Source: Nostoc sp. JL34
Lineage (GTDB): Bacteria > Cyanobacteriota > Cyanobacteriia > Cyanobacteriales > Nostocaceae
NCBI RefSeq assembly: GCF_017114945.1
Contig: NZ_JABXKQ010000089.1
Location: 1-64,000, forward strand
Direction of reading: 5' to 3'
DNA length: 64,000 bases
In this document: piece by piece, positions 12,149-21,750 of the stretch
Position numbering within the stretch: position 1 is the first letter of the stretch
Layout of the letters: each line of letters starts with the position of its first letter
Notes under the pieces: model-generated
Told to the model about the DNA's origin: nothing
Database searches by the model: none
The model's input: the letters and a program-made list of their open reading frames with translations, nothing else
Position numbers and translations under genes: made by a program

Positions 12149-12760
12149 ATGTTCTGGGAAGAGATCCCGCCGATTAAGCAATTTATGATATCAGAACTGC
12201 CAATAATTGCCAGCGATCGCCTATTATTACGAGCAGCGATCCATGAAGATATACCCCAAATTCTCAAATACTTCATTGATAACAAAACTTATCTCACTCC
12301 ATTCTATCCTCTTTGGGCTGATGGTTTTTTCACTGAAGAATATTGGCAATATCAGATAGAGAATAGTTTTCTGGAATTTATCAATGGTCAATCGTTAAAA
12401 CTATTTATTTTCACCAAAAAAAATCCCACAGTAGTTATCGGAACTGTCAATTTTAGTAATTTTGTCCGAGGAGCCGCTCATTTTTGCTATGTGGGATATA
12501 GCCTTGCTGAAAAGAAACAAGCTAAAGGATATATGACAGAAGGACTAAAAGCTGCAACTCAATATCTATTTCAAGAGTTAAACTTTCACCGGGTCATGGC
12601 TAATTATATGCCTCACAATCGGCGCAGTGGTAATGTACTCAAAAGACTCGGTTTTGTTATTGAAGGATATGCTAGAGACTATTTGTTAATTAATGGACAA
12701 TGGGAAGATCACATTTTAACGAGTCTTACAAATCCTCATTGGAAAGCACCTAATTTTTAA
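12149..12760 (+). CDS. RimJ/RimL-type GNAT acetyltransferase
   Basis: 203 residues; an internal ATG at 12185 (MISELPIIASDRLLLR) is the start that best fits the family. The GNAT fold is recognised from SDRLLLRAAIHEDIPQI, the acetyl-CoA loop region YSLAEKKQAKGYMTEGLKAA, and HRVMANYMPHNRRSGNVLKRLGF near the C-terminus, the classic RimJ end. Members acetylate N-termini of ribosomal proteins or small molecules; the substrate here is unknown. Confidence 0.8.
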   Translation: MFWEEIPPIKQFMISELPIIASDRLLLRAAIHEDIPQILKYFIDNKTYLTPFYPLWADGFFTEEYWQYQIENSFLEFINGQSLKLFIFTKKNPTVVIGTVNFSNFVRGAAHFCYVGYSLAEKKQAKGYMTEGLKAATQYLFQELNFHRVMANYMPHNRRSGNVLKRLGFVIEGYARDYLLINGQWEDHILTSLTNPHWKAPNF

Positions 12761-13146
12761 CATTTTCTGAATAGTCTTGCCGAGAATATTTATTTTATCT
12801 ACTCACGATACCTAGTTACAAATTCACTTATTTATAACTGCTATTTATAAATGTATTTTAGGCAAATTCTCTAAGTAAGCAATGCTTGGTTTTCGATCAA
12901 ATACTTATTTTTAGTTTGTGAGGACTGCCTACATGACAGCTATTTATAATCATACAATATCTAAATATGAATGAATTAAATATATCAGTTGTGAACATAT
13001 ACAAATTCATAGCAAATTCATAATAAATACACAACAAGTCCACAAACCAATGCAATAGTAATATTTGTTTACTACCCGGCTCAGTTATTAAGGTTAGCTT
13101 TAGCCGATGTGTCCAATTTTCTTAACTAATTGAGGAGTTTTTCAAA
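12761..13146. other. Intergenic, AT-rich
   Basis: 386 bp. No coding frame or hairpin is convincing. It contains a CTTGGTTTTCGAT motif at 12885-12897 that recurs before another small secreted-protein unit (32608-32620). It ends with the ribosome binding site GAGGAG of the next gene. Confidence 0.45.
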
Positions 13147-13602
13147 ATGTCCATTAATTCTATAAAGCGCTTATCTGTCTTTTCTACTATCTTCACTTTT
13201 GCTACCATCTTACACGGAATTGTCTTGGCAGCACCAGTTCCAAATCCTGCCCCTACACCAGTCTTAAAAACTCAGACTAGTCCTGCATCACACCAGCCAA
13301 TCAAACTCACAAACCAACAGCGCCTACAAATCCAAGTGGCTCGCCAGCAAAGAGATAAGGATATTGAGGCTCTATTAAACCCATCCCAAGATACTAAATT
13401 TAAGGCAGCACTACAATCCCGTCAAAGAATCAGAATAGTGTTAAAATCTTTGGATCTGAATCCAGATCAACAGAAACAGGTTCAATCAATTTTGCAAACT
13501 TATAATCTGCAAGTGAAAAAAATTCTATCTTCACAGGCATCACAAGCAACATCAAACTCAGTAGGAATTACTACACCAACATCACAACCAACTCAAAAAT
13601 AA
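13147..13602 (+). CDS. Secreted Spy/LTXXQ-like small protein
   Basis: 151 residues with a signal peptide (cleavage after VLAA near residue 29), a Pro/Thr-rich linker, then a helical region with basic and Gln-rich helices (LTNQQRLQIQVARQQRDKDI and LDLNPDQQKQVQSILQTY). The LNPDQQ..V..IL pattern resembles the LTxxQ motifs of Spy/CpxP periplasmic proteins, which buffer envelope stress. The match is partial. A good GAGGAG site precedes the ATG. Confidence 0.55.
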   Translation: MSINSIKRLSVFSTIFTFATILHGIVLAAPVPNPAPTPVLKTQTSPASHQPIKLTNQQRLQIQVARQQRDKDIEALLNPSQDTKFKAALQSRQRIRIVLKSLDLNPDQQKQVQSILQTYNLQVKKILSSQASQATSNSVGITTPTSQPTQK

Positions 13603-13627
13603 AAAACTCAGTTTTATTTAATTAAGG

Positions 13628-14305
13628 TTAAGTTTCAGAAGACTGGCGGATTTGCTCTAAACTTCGGTTGAGCCAGTCTTCATACCAATCATAAAAATTC
13701 AAAGGCTGTTCTTCATCGCTATTTGAATGAAAATCATCAGGGTTGGTGTCATGAAAAGCACGACAAAAAGTCAAAGAAGCAGGATATATCCCATTATCAT
13801 TAGTACGGTCATCTATCCAGATTTTTCCTGACTGCTTACCATTAATGACTAACATCGCATAAATTCCACAACCATAATTTGTAATAGTGAGAGTGCCTGG
13901 AATAAATCGATCATCAAAGTAAGCATCACTGTTGGCAACAAAACCGCTATTATTCTTGACAATCAAATCAAAATCATTCCATGCTTCTGTTAAAATAAAC
14001 GGTTTAGAAAGAATTTCGTAGTTCTCTTGGGATAGTTTTTCTGAAATGATATCTTCATATTTAATTCCCGACAGTCCAGATAAACCGTATCCTGGCCCCG
14101 CACCACCATTACCAATTTCTAAGAGAAAGTTTCGATATTCACTTGGTAGTATAATATTGTATCTGGATTCAAACACTTGAATATCTTTGTTACTCAAGCA
14201 AGGTTTAAATTGATATTGGTGTGATTCTGAGCCAAAAACCTCAAATGTAGCGTCTAAAATAGCTAACTGAGTTAAGTTTTTCTTTAATTGCAAAATTTTA
14301 TTCAT
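13628..14305 (-). CDS. SMI1/KNR4 (SUKH) family protein
   Basis: 225 residues from the ATG at 14305; an in-frame ATG lies 11 codons upstream. The SUKH signature is clear: FESRYNIILPSEYRNFLLEIGNGG followed by GPGYGLSGL, the start of the SUKH-1 fold. A Trp/Asp-rich C-terminus follows (FYDWYEDWLNRSLEQIRQ). SUKH proteins often act as immunity proteins for polymorphic toxins. No toxin gene is next to it, so immunity is only a possibility. Confidence 0.8.
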   Translation of the reverse strand: MNKILQLKKNLTQLAILDATFEVFGSESHQYQFKPCLSNKDIQVFESRYNIILPSEYRNFLLEIGNGGAGPGYGLSGLSGIKYEDIISEKLSQENYEILSKPFILTEAWNDFDLIVKNNSGFVANSDAYFDDRFIPGTLTITNYGCGIYAMLVINGKQSGKIWIDDRTNDNGIYPASLTFCRAFHDTNPDDFHSNSDEEQPLNFYDWYEDWLNRSLEQIRQSSET

Positions 14306-14426
14306 TATGCATTCCAGATTTTGATGTAGCGCTGCCATATTTTAGATATGGGTCGCTTTTTGCGTCTATGCTGATGCTGATGCCAGAGGTAGTATTAAGA
14401 GAAGAATGAATTAAGCTTTGCTCGTA

Positions 14427-15905
14427 ATGACTCTGGCTGAAACTCCAAATTACAAGAATTCTAGCAATCCTTTTCTCACCCTCAACTACGAAAGCGCCTT
14501 AGAATCTCTAGGCGGTGACTACTACGACGAGGTTGCAGCAGCGGAATTTCCCCAACACTTCCTGCGTTGGCGTAACGATGAACTATTACCCCGTTTCGGT
14601 CTAGACCCCCAAGTAGTCAAAGACGAAGATTTCATCACAGCCTTTGGTCAATTTCAAGGGCGGAAGCCCCTGCTGGCACTGCGTTACCACGGCTATCAAT
14701 TTGGTGAATATAACGGACAGTTGGGTGATGGTAGAGGCTTTCTCTACGGGCAAGTTCGCGCCAATGATGGCGAATTGTACGATTTTGGCACTAAAGGTTC
14801 TGGGAGAACGCCCTACTCTCGTGGTGGCGATGGTTTGCTCACGCTCAAAGGTGGGGTACGGGAAGTTCTGGCTGCGGAAGCGTTGCACTACTTGGGTGTA
14901 CGTACCTCGCGCTGTCTGAGCATGATTGAAACAGGTTTACCTCTCTGGCGGGGCGATGAACCTTCGCCTACCCGTTCATCTGTGATGGTGAGAATGAGCA
15001 GTTCTCATATTCGGTTTGGCACTTTTGAGCGACTACACTATTTCCAGCGTCCAGATTTAACTAAGAAGCTGTTAGACCACGTAATTGAGCAGTATTATCG
15101 ACACTTAAGGGCTGAACAAGATAAATATGCCCTGTTTTACGCCGAATTAGTTAAACGGGTTGCAGAACTAGTAGCGCAGTGGATGGCGGCGGGCTTTTGT
15201 CACGCAGTCCTCAATACTGACAATATGTCGATTACGGGAGAGAGTTTTGATTATGGGCCTTACGCATTTATCCCTACTTATAACCCATACTTTATAGCTG
15301 CATATTTTGACTATTCTGGACGCTACTGTTACAGTCATCAACCAAGTATTTGCAAGTTGAATCTAGAAATGCTCCAGGAACCTTTGAAGGCAATTATTGA
15401 TAAAGGTGATATGGAGACTGGATTAGCGAAGTTTGATGAGTATTATCAAGCTGAATACAGTTCTTTGATGTTGAAAAAGTTGGGTTTTGTGGAATTGCCA
15501 CATTCACAAGCTCAAGAACTCTTGAATCTAACGATTGAATTTTTGAAAGAGAGCCAAGTTGGTTATCACCAGTTCTTTTATGAGATGGCTCGCACTTTTT
15601 CATCTAAATGGCGAGATGAACCAGGTTTTGTGATGAATAGTTCAGATATTGTACCAGTACCGGGTGCTTCAGGAATTTTTGATGATTGGTGTATACTATA
15701 CCATAAAATTTTGAATGATTTGGAGTGCGATGTCTACGACGGGCTACGCCTACGCATCGACATAATTGCCCAAACTCTAGCTGCTAATAATCCCAAAACG
15801 GCATTATTAAGACCAGTGATTGAGTCTATTTGGGAATCAATTGCTCAGGAAGATAATTGGCAGCCTTTTTATGAGTTAATCAAGGCAATTCAGTCTAGGA
15901 GATAG
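14427..15905 (+). CDS. selO: Protein adenylyltransferase SelO (YdiU family)
   Basis: 492 residues from the ATG at 14427 (a TTG lies three codons earlier). SelO pseudokinases transfer AMP to protein Ser/Thr/Tyr and take part in redox regulation. Conserved blocks seen: [20 protein letters not shown] (glycine-rich loop region), [36 protein letters not shown], and [19 protein letters not shown] with the metal-binding Asn/Asp pair and DYG in place of the kinase DFG. Length is normal. It is a single gene, divergent from the SUKH gene. Confidence 0.92.
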   Translation: MTLAETPNYKNSSNPFLTLNYESALESLGGDYYDEVAAAEFPQHFLRWRNDELLPRFGLDPQVVKDEDFITAFGQFQGRKPLLALRYHGYQFGEYNGQLGDGRGFLYGQVRANDGELYDFGTKGSGRTPYSRGGDGLLTLKGGVREVLAAEALHYLGVRTSRCLSMIETGLPLWRGDEPSPTRSSVMVRMSSSHIRFGTFERLHYFQRPDLTKKLLDHVIEQYYRHLRAEQDKYALFYAELVKRVAELVAQWMAAGFCHAVLNTDNMSITGESFDYGPYAFIPTYNPYFIAAYFDYSGRYCYSHQPSICKLNLEMLQEPLKAIIDKGDMETGLAKFDEYYQAEYSSLMLKKLGFVELPHSQAQELLNLTIEFLKESQVGYHQFFYEMARTFSSKWRDEPGFVMNSSDIVPVPGASGIFDDWCILYHKILNDLECDVYDGLRLRIDIIAQTLAANNPKTALLRPVIESIWESIAQEDNWQPFYELIKAIQSRR

Positions 15906-16174
15906 TTAACAAGGGGGCATGGGGCATTGAGCATGGGTTATTCCCTTTGTCTCCCTTGTTTTAAATACCTACCCTTGATTTAAATTAAAAATTAAAAATG
16001 AATACAGGGTTATTTCATTGATTTGGAATGGGTGGTTTATTTCCGCCGTGTTGTACTAGTTTTACAAAAAATGTGACGCTAGGCTGCATAAAAAAATCAA
16101 GGTCAACCTATTGAGTAAGTGCAGGGGTTAAAACCCAAAACATACACTAACGCTTAAACATTAGGAGAATGGCC

Positions 16175-16831
16175 ATGAAATTCCGTCACTTCGCTAGTTC
16201 TTTGCTAACAGCTACCGCATTTCTGGGTAGTACACTACCAGCTTTTGCCGGCCCTTTTGATGTCAAGTCTACTGGTATCTTCAAACCGGTTACTATTACC
16301 CCTGGAGCCGCTGTAGGGAATGCAACTCCTAACACTTCTGTTCCTGCTTCACCCAGCAATGCAGTTAGTAATACTGAAATTCAAGGATTAGGTGACCATC
16401 AATCTTGGGTTGACCCGAAAACACTAGCAAATGACCCCCGCGCTTTATGCAGTGATGTTGGCTTGGGTAATAACACCCGCAACAGTTCTAGCAAAATTGC
16501 TTTGGCAAACTCTACGAATACTCGTTCCAGTTCTGCTGAAAGCCACAATGACGGTGGTGGTGGTGGTTTTAGCTTTTTAGGTATTGGTGCTAGTGGTAGT
16601 GGTTCTAGTCAAGGTAGTAAAAATAACAGTAATTCCCGCGATCAAAACAGCAACCGCACAGATGAAAATAGCAGTAGTTCTTCAACAGTCGTCCAAGGTA
16701 GGAATTGCGATGCTTTTGTTAACTCCGCCGCTGCTAGAGATATGAATTATGAAGATAATCTCACCCAACGCTATGAAATAAAAAGTGGTCGTCGGGGACA
16801 GCAAGTCAATCAACTGCTGGAAAATAAATAA
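16175..16831 (+). CDS. Secreted Ser/Asn/Gly-rich protein
   Basis: 218 residues from the second ATG (16175): AGGAG at 16163-16167 is too close to the first ATG (16169) but well placed for the second. The signal peptide is MKFRHFASSLLTATAFLGSTLPAFAG. The mature part is low-complexity, with GGGGGFSFLGIGASGSGSS and long Ser/Asn stretches, and two cysteines (ALCSD, RNCDAF). The family is unknown; a flexible surface or cell-wall protein is possible. The next gene also encodes an exported protein, 72 bp downstream. Confidence 0.6.
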   Translation: MKFRHFASSLLTATAFLGSTLPAFAGPFDVKSTGIFKPVTITPGAAVGNATPNTSVPASPSNAVSNTEIQGLGDHQSWVDPKTLANDPRALCSDVGLGNNTRNSSSKIALANSTNTRSSSAESHNDGGGGGFSFLGIGASGSGSSQGSKNNSNSRDQNSNRTDENSSSSSTVVQGRNCDAFVNSAAARDMNYEDNLTQRYEIKSGRRGQQVNQLLENK

Positions 16832-16903
16832 GCTGTTACTGAAGAAAAATTCAGCAGTCAAAGGACAACAAACAATTGCTTTCTTTAGCCGTTAAGAGAA
16901 ACT

Positions 16904-17347
16904 ATGGAAAACAGGCTAAGAGGGAAAATTATTGCCCTGACTACCAGTATGTTTTTATCCATAACATCTTTGGCAAGCGCACAAACTGCCAACCCTCCTC
17001 ACACAATTCATGACTCTCAAATTCTTCCCTATCTGCTAGATAATCCCAATGAAAACTCATTGGTGAAAGTGCGTTGTCTTTCCAAAGATAGACAAGAAGT
17101 AGATAGAAAACGGCAAAGCATCAGAGATAGCATCCTACAACCTACTCCTAGCGATCGCAATCACACTGTTATCATTCAAGTAGAGGGAAGTTGTCGCAAT
17201 TTCAGGATTCGCTCTCAAGACAACTCGGATTTTTCTGATGTTCCTGCTGATCATCTGTACTTAGATGATAATCATGCAGACTTTGACGACTCTTGGCTAA
17301 CCCGTAAAGGTTCTGGATGGTATTGGCTATTACCTGAATTCCGTTGA
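16904..17347 (+). CDS. Exported protein of unknown function
   Basis: 147 residues with a signal peptide (cleavage near LASA-QT, residue 27). The mature protein is acidic at the C-terminus (YLDDNHADFDDSW) and ends WYWLLPEFR. Two cysteines (VRCLSK, GSCRNF) may pair. No family was recognised. It may be cotranscribed with the Ser/Asn-rich exported protein upstream. Confidence 0.5.
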   Translation: MENRLRGKIIALTTSMFLSITSLASAQTANPPHTIHDSQILPYLLDNPNENSLVKVRCLSKDRQEVDRKRQSIRDSILQPTPSDRNHTVIIQVEGSCRNFRIRSQDNSDFSDVPADHLYLDDNHADFDDSWLTRKGSGWYWLLPEFR

Positions 17348-17735
17348 CCTAAAATAATTCAAAGAAATAACCAGAGCGTAGGAAGTCGCCTATACTGCTG
17401 ACAGGAATATGTTCAACTTAACCAGATTGGCGTTTGATAAGTATCAATCGCATTTGGTTACAGGTAATTTCCTATCACTCTGGTGCTTTTTTGGCGGTGA
17501 AGTTTCGCCAAAAGTATAAAAGTAAAGGGCTTTTCAAGCCTATAACAATCATTACCCTTTTATTGTATAAATCAACACATTTTTTGTTCGCTTTCAAGTT
17601 TATTTCCTATTTTCATATCCAGTCTGATACAACACTAATTAGTGGATGAGTTATTTAATACCCACAGTAAGGACGTTGCGGTGTCGGGTCTTTATTATAT
17701 TATCGATAGGCAAAGTATTTTATACCTGAAAATCA
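17348..17735. other. Intergenic with a hairpin
   Basis: 388 bp between convergent genes. TTTTGGCG (17489-17496) and CGCCAAAA (17506-17513) form an 8-bp hairpin that could terminate transcription from either side. The remaining short frames lack any protein signature. Confidence 0.45.
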
Positions 17736-19391
17736 TCATCCTAGTGTGTAGATATAAGCTTGTCTTAAGCGCCGTACCATCTCTCGACGCACCTCATTTT
17801 GGACACGGTTTCCACGTCGCCAGTGTTCTAACTGAATATTATCAACGTAGAACCGGACAGAAAATTGCATAGCAGAGCCTTGGATATCAGTTAGCTGAAC
17901 TTGTGGTTCTTTCCAGGCAGTATTAGACTCTTTAAAACTATCATGCAGCCATTCCACAAATTTTAATGAGTAGTCATCTAATCTGGTTTCATCGACTCCA
18001 GGATTTGAGATTTTCTGAAATAATTTACTCAGTTTAATTTTCAGAAGTTCAATTTTTTGTTCCCATTCGTCTGGTAAAAGATGTTGGTCTTCAATTACTA
18101 AATCAGGATCTTTTAACCAAGTTTGATACCATTGGCGAATCAAACTAATTAGAGTTGGTTTCTCAGTTTTTTCTTGTTCTTCTAAGCGCGATCGCAGACG
18201 TTTACCCTTACGTTCTGTAATAACTACTAGCCCTATAATACTCAATATTTCCAAGTAGCTTTTTTGTAGCTTTTTCAGTTCTTCTGTATTCAATCCCCCC
18301 TTTTCTAACTTCTTAACCTCTCTAACAAAATCTTCAAATGCTTGTTCAATTTTTTGCATTTGGCTATTGACATCTTTTTCAACTAATAAACGTAGGCGTC
18401 CAGCTTCTTTTTTTGACAGTTTATCGCCCTCTGCTTCTCTCAATGCCGCAAAACTGTCCAAACATTGAAGCTTTTCATCAATATCGCCCAATGTGTCTGG
18501 ATGTCCGAGGATAATTTGTTGCAGAATGTTTGTTGCTACGACTGCATCAGCATCAACTCTAACTGACACTTGAATTGTATAAGCATAGTGAGTTGTAGGA
18601 CGACTGAGATTAACTATATTTTGACCTCCCAAAGTCGTGTTTGGTGTATACACCTCGCAATGCTCGTTAATCAGATATAGTTTTGTCACCCTGATGCCAA
18701 TGTGTTTAATAATTGCAATTGAACCATCTGGCATGGAGATGACATCTCCAAATCGAAAAGGTGTATCAACTAACAAAACCAATCCACTGAAAAAATCGCT
18801 TAAAATATCTTTTACTGCCAACCCCAACACTACAGTAATACTACCTATTGCTAACCCAATTCCTGTTAAATCAACCCCGATGGTACTGAAAAACAGAGAT
18901 ATTCCAATTAGGTAAGTGATGACTGGGATAAAATTTTGGAGGAGTGGAATTAATACGTCATCCCAAACGGCCTCAGTTTTCCGAGCGTAGTCTTTTAAAT
19001 AGTATACTGCTGCTTCCGTAAACAACAAAGTTATGCCGTAAGTGAAAGCAAGAATCAGAAAAGCCGTAAGTCCTCGATCAATCAAACTAATAATTCCCCC
19101 TGAACCGAGTTGAGTCAGAGAAAGTTTTAGACTGGCAAGGATAAAAATAGCGATCGCTGGGATTTGTAAGATACCAAGAATAAACAAGGCTGTATCTTTT
19201 TCTGTGCGGCGAAAAAACGATCGCAGTAGATAGAACAGTAATATGTAGAGGATGAAGACAACAACTATGGATGCGCCGAATGTATAGAAGAAAGAGCTAA
19301 TTTGTGCGCCCGTTGGTAAAGTTGGAGGTGGTGTTACTACGGGAGTTTTTGATGCAGATGCTGCCACTTGGGCGATCAGGGGATAATTCAT
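17736..19391 (-). CDS. MscS-family mechanosensitive channel (distal of pair)
   Basis: 551 residues. Several N-terminal membrane helices (about 35-190) are followed by the MscS pore and beta domain: IGLAIGSITVVLGLAVKDILSDF, GLVLLVDTPFRFGDVI and YTPNTTLGGQNIVNLSRP. These channels open under membrane tension to release solutes. The soluble domain carries an insertion of about 150 charged residues, partly coiled coil (365-490), unusual for the family and possibly regulatory. It lies 56 bp downstream of a second MscS gene, in a likely operon. Confidence 0.88.
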   Translation of the reverse strand: MNYPLIAQVAASASKTPVVTPPPTLPTGAQISSFFYTFGASIVVVFILYILLFYLLRSFFRRTEKDTALFILGILQIPAIAIFILASLKLSLTQLGSGGIISLIDRGLTAFLILAFTYGITLLFTEAAVYYLKDYARKTEAVWDDVLIPLLQNFIPVITYLIGISLFFSTIGVDLTGIGLAIGSITVVLGLAVKDILSDFFSGLVLLVDTPFRFGDVISMPDGSIAIIKHIGIRVTKLYLINEHCEVYTPNTTLGGQNIVNLSRPTTHYAYTIQVSVRVDADAVVATNILQQIILGHPDTLGDIDEKLQCLDSFAALREAEGDKLSKKEAGRLRLLVEKDVNSQMQKIEQAFEDFVREVKKLEKGGLNTEELKKLQKSYLEILSIIGLVVITERKGKRLRSRLEEQEKTEKPTLISLIRQWYQTWLKDPDLVIEDQHLLPDEWEQKIELLKIKLSKLFQKISNPGVDETRLDDYSLKFVEWLHDSFKESNTAWKEPQVQLTDIQGSAMQFSVRFYVDNIQLEHWRRGNRVQNEVRREMVRRLRQAYIYTLG

Positions 19392-19447
19392 TGATGTCTA
19401 CTTCAAGTATTGCTATTTAAAATAAGTTGTTGAAAAATATTGCCAAA

Positions 19448-21031
19448 TTAAGCTTCGGCACTTTCGGTACGAACACGAATTACAATTCCTTCTCGCAGCA
19501 GGGCATCTGTAAAAATCTTCCGAAGAATGCGCTGAATCTGAAGATGTTTTCCTGGCTTCACCTTCGTCAATGTCCGCAGCAACAAGTTAGACTCTCCGAG
19601 ACTTTCGACTCCATCCACCTGTGTGCCTTCGAGTACATCTGGCTCATCTACTTTTAACTGCTGTCCCACTTCTTCAATCACTTTGTACACATGCGCTAAA
19701 TTGGAATCATAAGGTACTCCAAGTTCTACAACTGCAAAGATATACTGTTTGGAGTAATTAGTAATTGAGCCAACATTGCCATTTTGAATAATCTGCAATT
19801 GGCCATTGGGATGTCTGATCCGAGTGGTTCTCAGTTCAATCGCCTCGACAATACCTTCAACAACTTTATCTTCAGCTTTTCCAGCCTCAATATAGTCACC
19901 CACTAAGTAGTAGTTTTCAAACAAAATAAAGAAGCCGCAGACTATATCGTTGATTAGTGTTTGTGCCCCTAAACCCACAGCTATGCCGACAATACCAGCA
20001 CCTGCAAGTATTGGAGTTGGATCAATATCGAGGGCATAGAGAATGGAAACTGTAGCACCAAAGTAAATCAGATATTGTAAGAAACTACGAAACAGAGGAA
20101 CGAGCGTTAGGCGTCTACTTCTTTGAATCTCAGTCAGATTTTGGTCTTTGAACAGCACCTCTTCAACAAATAAGTAGACAACCTCAAATAACACACGACT
20201 AATGAAGATGATGCCGATAATTTTGATAATTCGCGGGCCAAAAGCGGCGATATTGGCGATTAACTGCACCTGCTGAATTACCAATGTTGCCATGCAGACA
20301 TAAATCACAAATTCCAGACACCGCTTTAAAAAGGGTATCAGGTGTCGGAGGCGATCGTAGAATCTCAAGAGGTTATCAGGGTTGGAGTATCTGAGACTGA
20401 GAGCATCTAGGCTATCAACGATCGCAGTAACTGCTTTGAGTATAAGCAACCCGACAGCAATGATTAGATAGATCCGTAGCCCAATGTACAGATATTCTGA
20501 AACCGTTGCTGACAATCTGAGAAACTGGGCACACAAGATGACAGCCCACAGCCAGATTCCACCGCTGATTCTGTCATAGAGAGCGCTAAAGAAAGCATCA
20601 ATACTTTGATCATCGGCAGTATTTTTTTCTAAGTTCTTGGCGTGAGTGCTGACTACCTTCAGCCAATATTTCAGAAATTTCAGTGCGATCGCCGCTAAAA
20701 TAAAAGTGCCAATGCTCTGAGCTATGCCAATTTCCAGAGTTACCCAAAATCCTGATGGGACACGTTCAATCAGTGCTTGCGTGTATTGCTGAAGATTTTC
20801 GCCGCGATAAACTAGATAACCATTAGCACCCACAATCAGAATGCACGACACCAAGCAAGCAAGTAACAACAACCCTGTGAGATTCCGGCGCAGGGTTTTT
20901 ATACTCCTATTTTCACTCTTCAGTATAGAGGCCTTAATAAGTAGCTTAAATAACTTGCTGACAAGCCAGTTCAGTAATAAAAAAACAAAGATTACAAGGC
21001 TGACTTCAGCCAAAATAATTAATATATTCAT
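19448..21031 (-). CDS. MscS-family mechanosensitive channel (proximal of pair)
   Basis: 527 residues with about six or seven predicted membrane helices. The conserved region is PTPILAGAGIVGIAVGLGAQ, TLINDIVCGFFILFENYYLVGDYI and RHPNGQLQIIQNGNVGSITN, the pore-lining helix and start of the beta domain. The pore helix Ala/Gly pattern is intact. It forms a tandem pair with the downstream MscS gene. The two are diverged in sequence, so they are not a recent duplication and may differ in gating threshold. Confidence 0.9.
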   Translation of the reverse strand: MNILIILAEVSLVIFVFLLLNWLVSKLFKLLIKASILKSENRSIKTLRRNLTGLLLLACLVSCILIVGANGYLVYRGENLQQYTQALIERVPSGFWVTLEIGIAQSIGTFILAAIALKFLKYWLKVVSTHAKNLEKNTADDQSIDAFFSALYDRISGGIWLWAVILCAQFLRLSATVSEYLYIGLRIYLIIAVGLLILKAVTAIVDSLDALSLRYSNPDNLLRFYDRLRHLIPFLKRCLEFVIYVCMATLVIQQVQLIANIAAFGPRIIKIIGIIFISRVLFEVVYLFVEEVLFKDQNLTEIQRSRRLTLVPLFRSFLQYLIYFGATVSILYALDIDPTPILAGAGIVGIAVGLGAQTLINDIVCGFFILFENYYLVGDYIEAGKAEDKVVEGIVEAIELRTTRIRHPNGQLQIIQNGNVGSITNYSKQYIFAVVELGVPYDSNLAHVYKVIEEVGQQLKVDEPDVLEGTQVDGVESLGESNLLLRTLTKVKPGKHLQIQRILRKIFTDALLREGIVIRVRTESAEA

Positions 21032-21750
21032 ACGTGAGCATAAAACGGAATTAATTTAACGGTTGTATTATCAAAACTTATTGAGAGGATCAAGGTATCC
21101 CTATAGATCAATGATAATTATTTCATACAATCTAAAATTGTCAAGCTATTAACATTTCAACATTCAGCACTTTCAAGTCAGGTGGGTGGGAATAAAGCAA
21201 CCTATATTAAAGAATATAAATTGCTTGTTCTCTACTAATAACTAATGTCTCATAATCCTAGCTGCTTTAATTTTTGTCATATAAGCAACTTCCTACATTC
21301 CTCATCAACCCAATGTCATCAGGAATCGTTTATTGTTACCCTTCTATTTAGATATCTTTTTGATATTTGCTTGATCCTTAAAAGTATTGTTCAATCATCT
21401 TCAGAATTTAGTAAAGATAAAAGTGTTGTTTTATTCCCCTGAAAACCCTTCATTGTCTCAGAAATTGCCTACATTTTGTGTTCTAAATTTACTGAATATC
21501 AGCCCAAAAGTGGTGTAATATTTAACTCAATAACAGTCTACTTTTCTCAAAAGATTGCCTTGAGAACTGCTGTTATCAAAAGATAGTAACTGTTTCAGAG
21601 ATAAGTAAAATTGTCAATACTTGCTTTGTAGGCTTTTTCAAAAATATACTGTTATTAACTCCAAAACACAGCCTAAACATTGGCTACATTTTTTGTTATC
21701 CGAGTTGCCTAAATTCTAATTGAGGTGAATGCAACGTATACATCCAGAAG
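21032..21750. other. Intergenic, 719 bp, divergent promoters
   Basis: AT-rich DNA between the MscS operon and the STAND-like ATPase. TTGCCTACATTTTGTG (21464) and TTGGCTACATTTTTTG (21678) form an imperfect direct repeat about 214 bp apart. A 65-codon frame at 21245-21442 shows no protein features. No hairpin RNA was recognised. Confidence 0.45.
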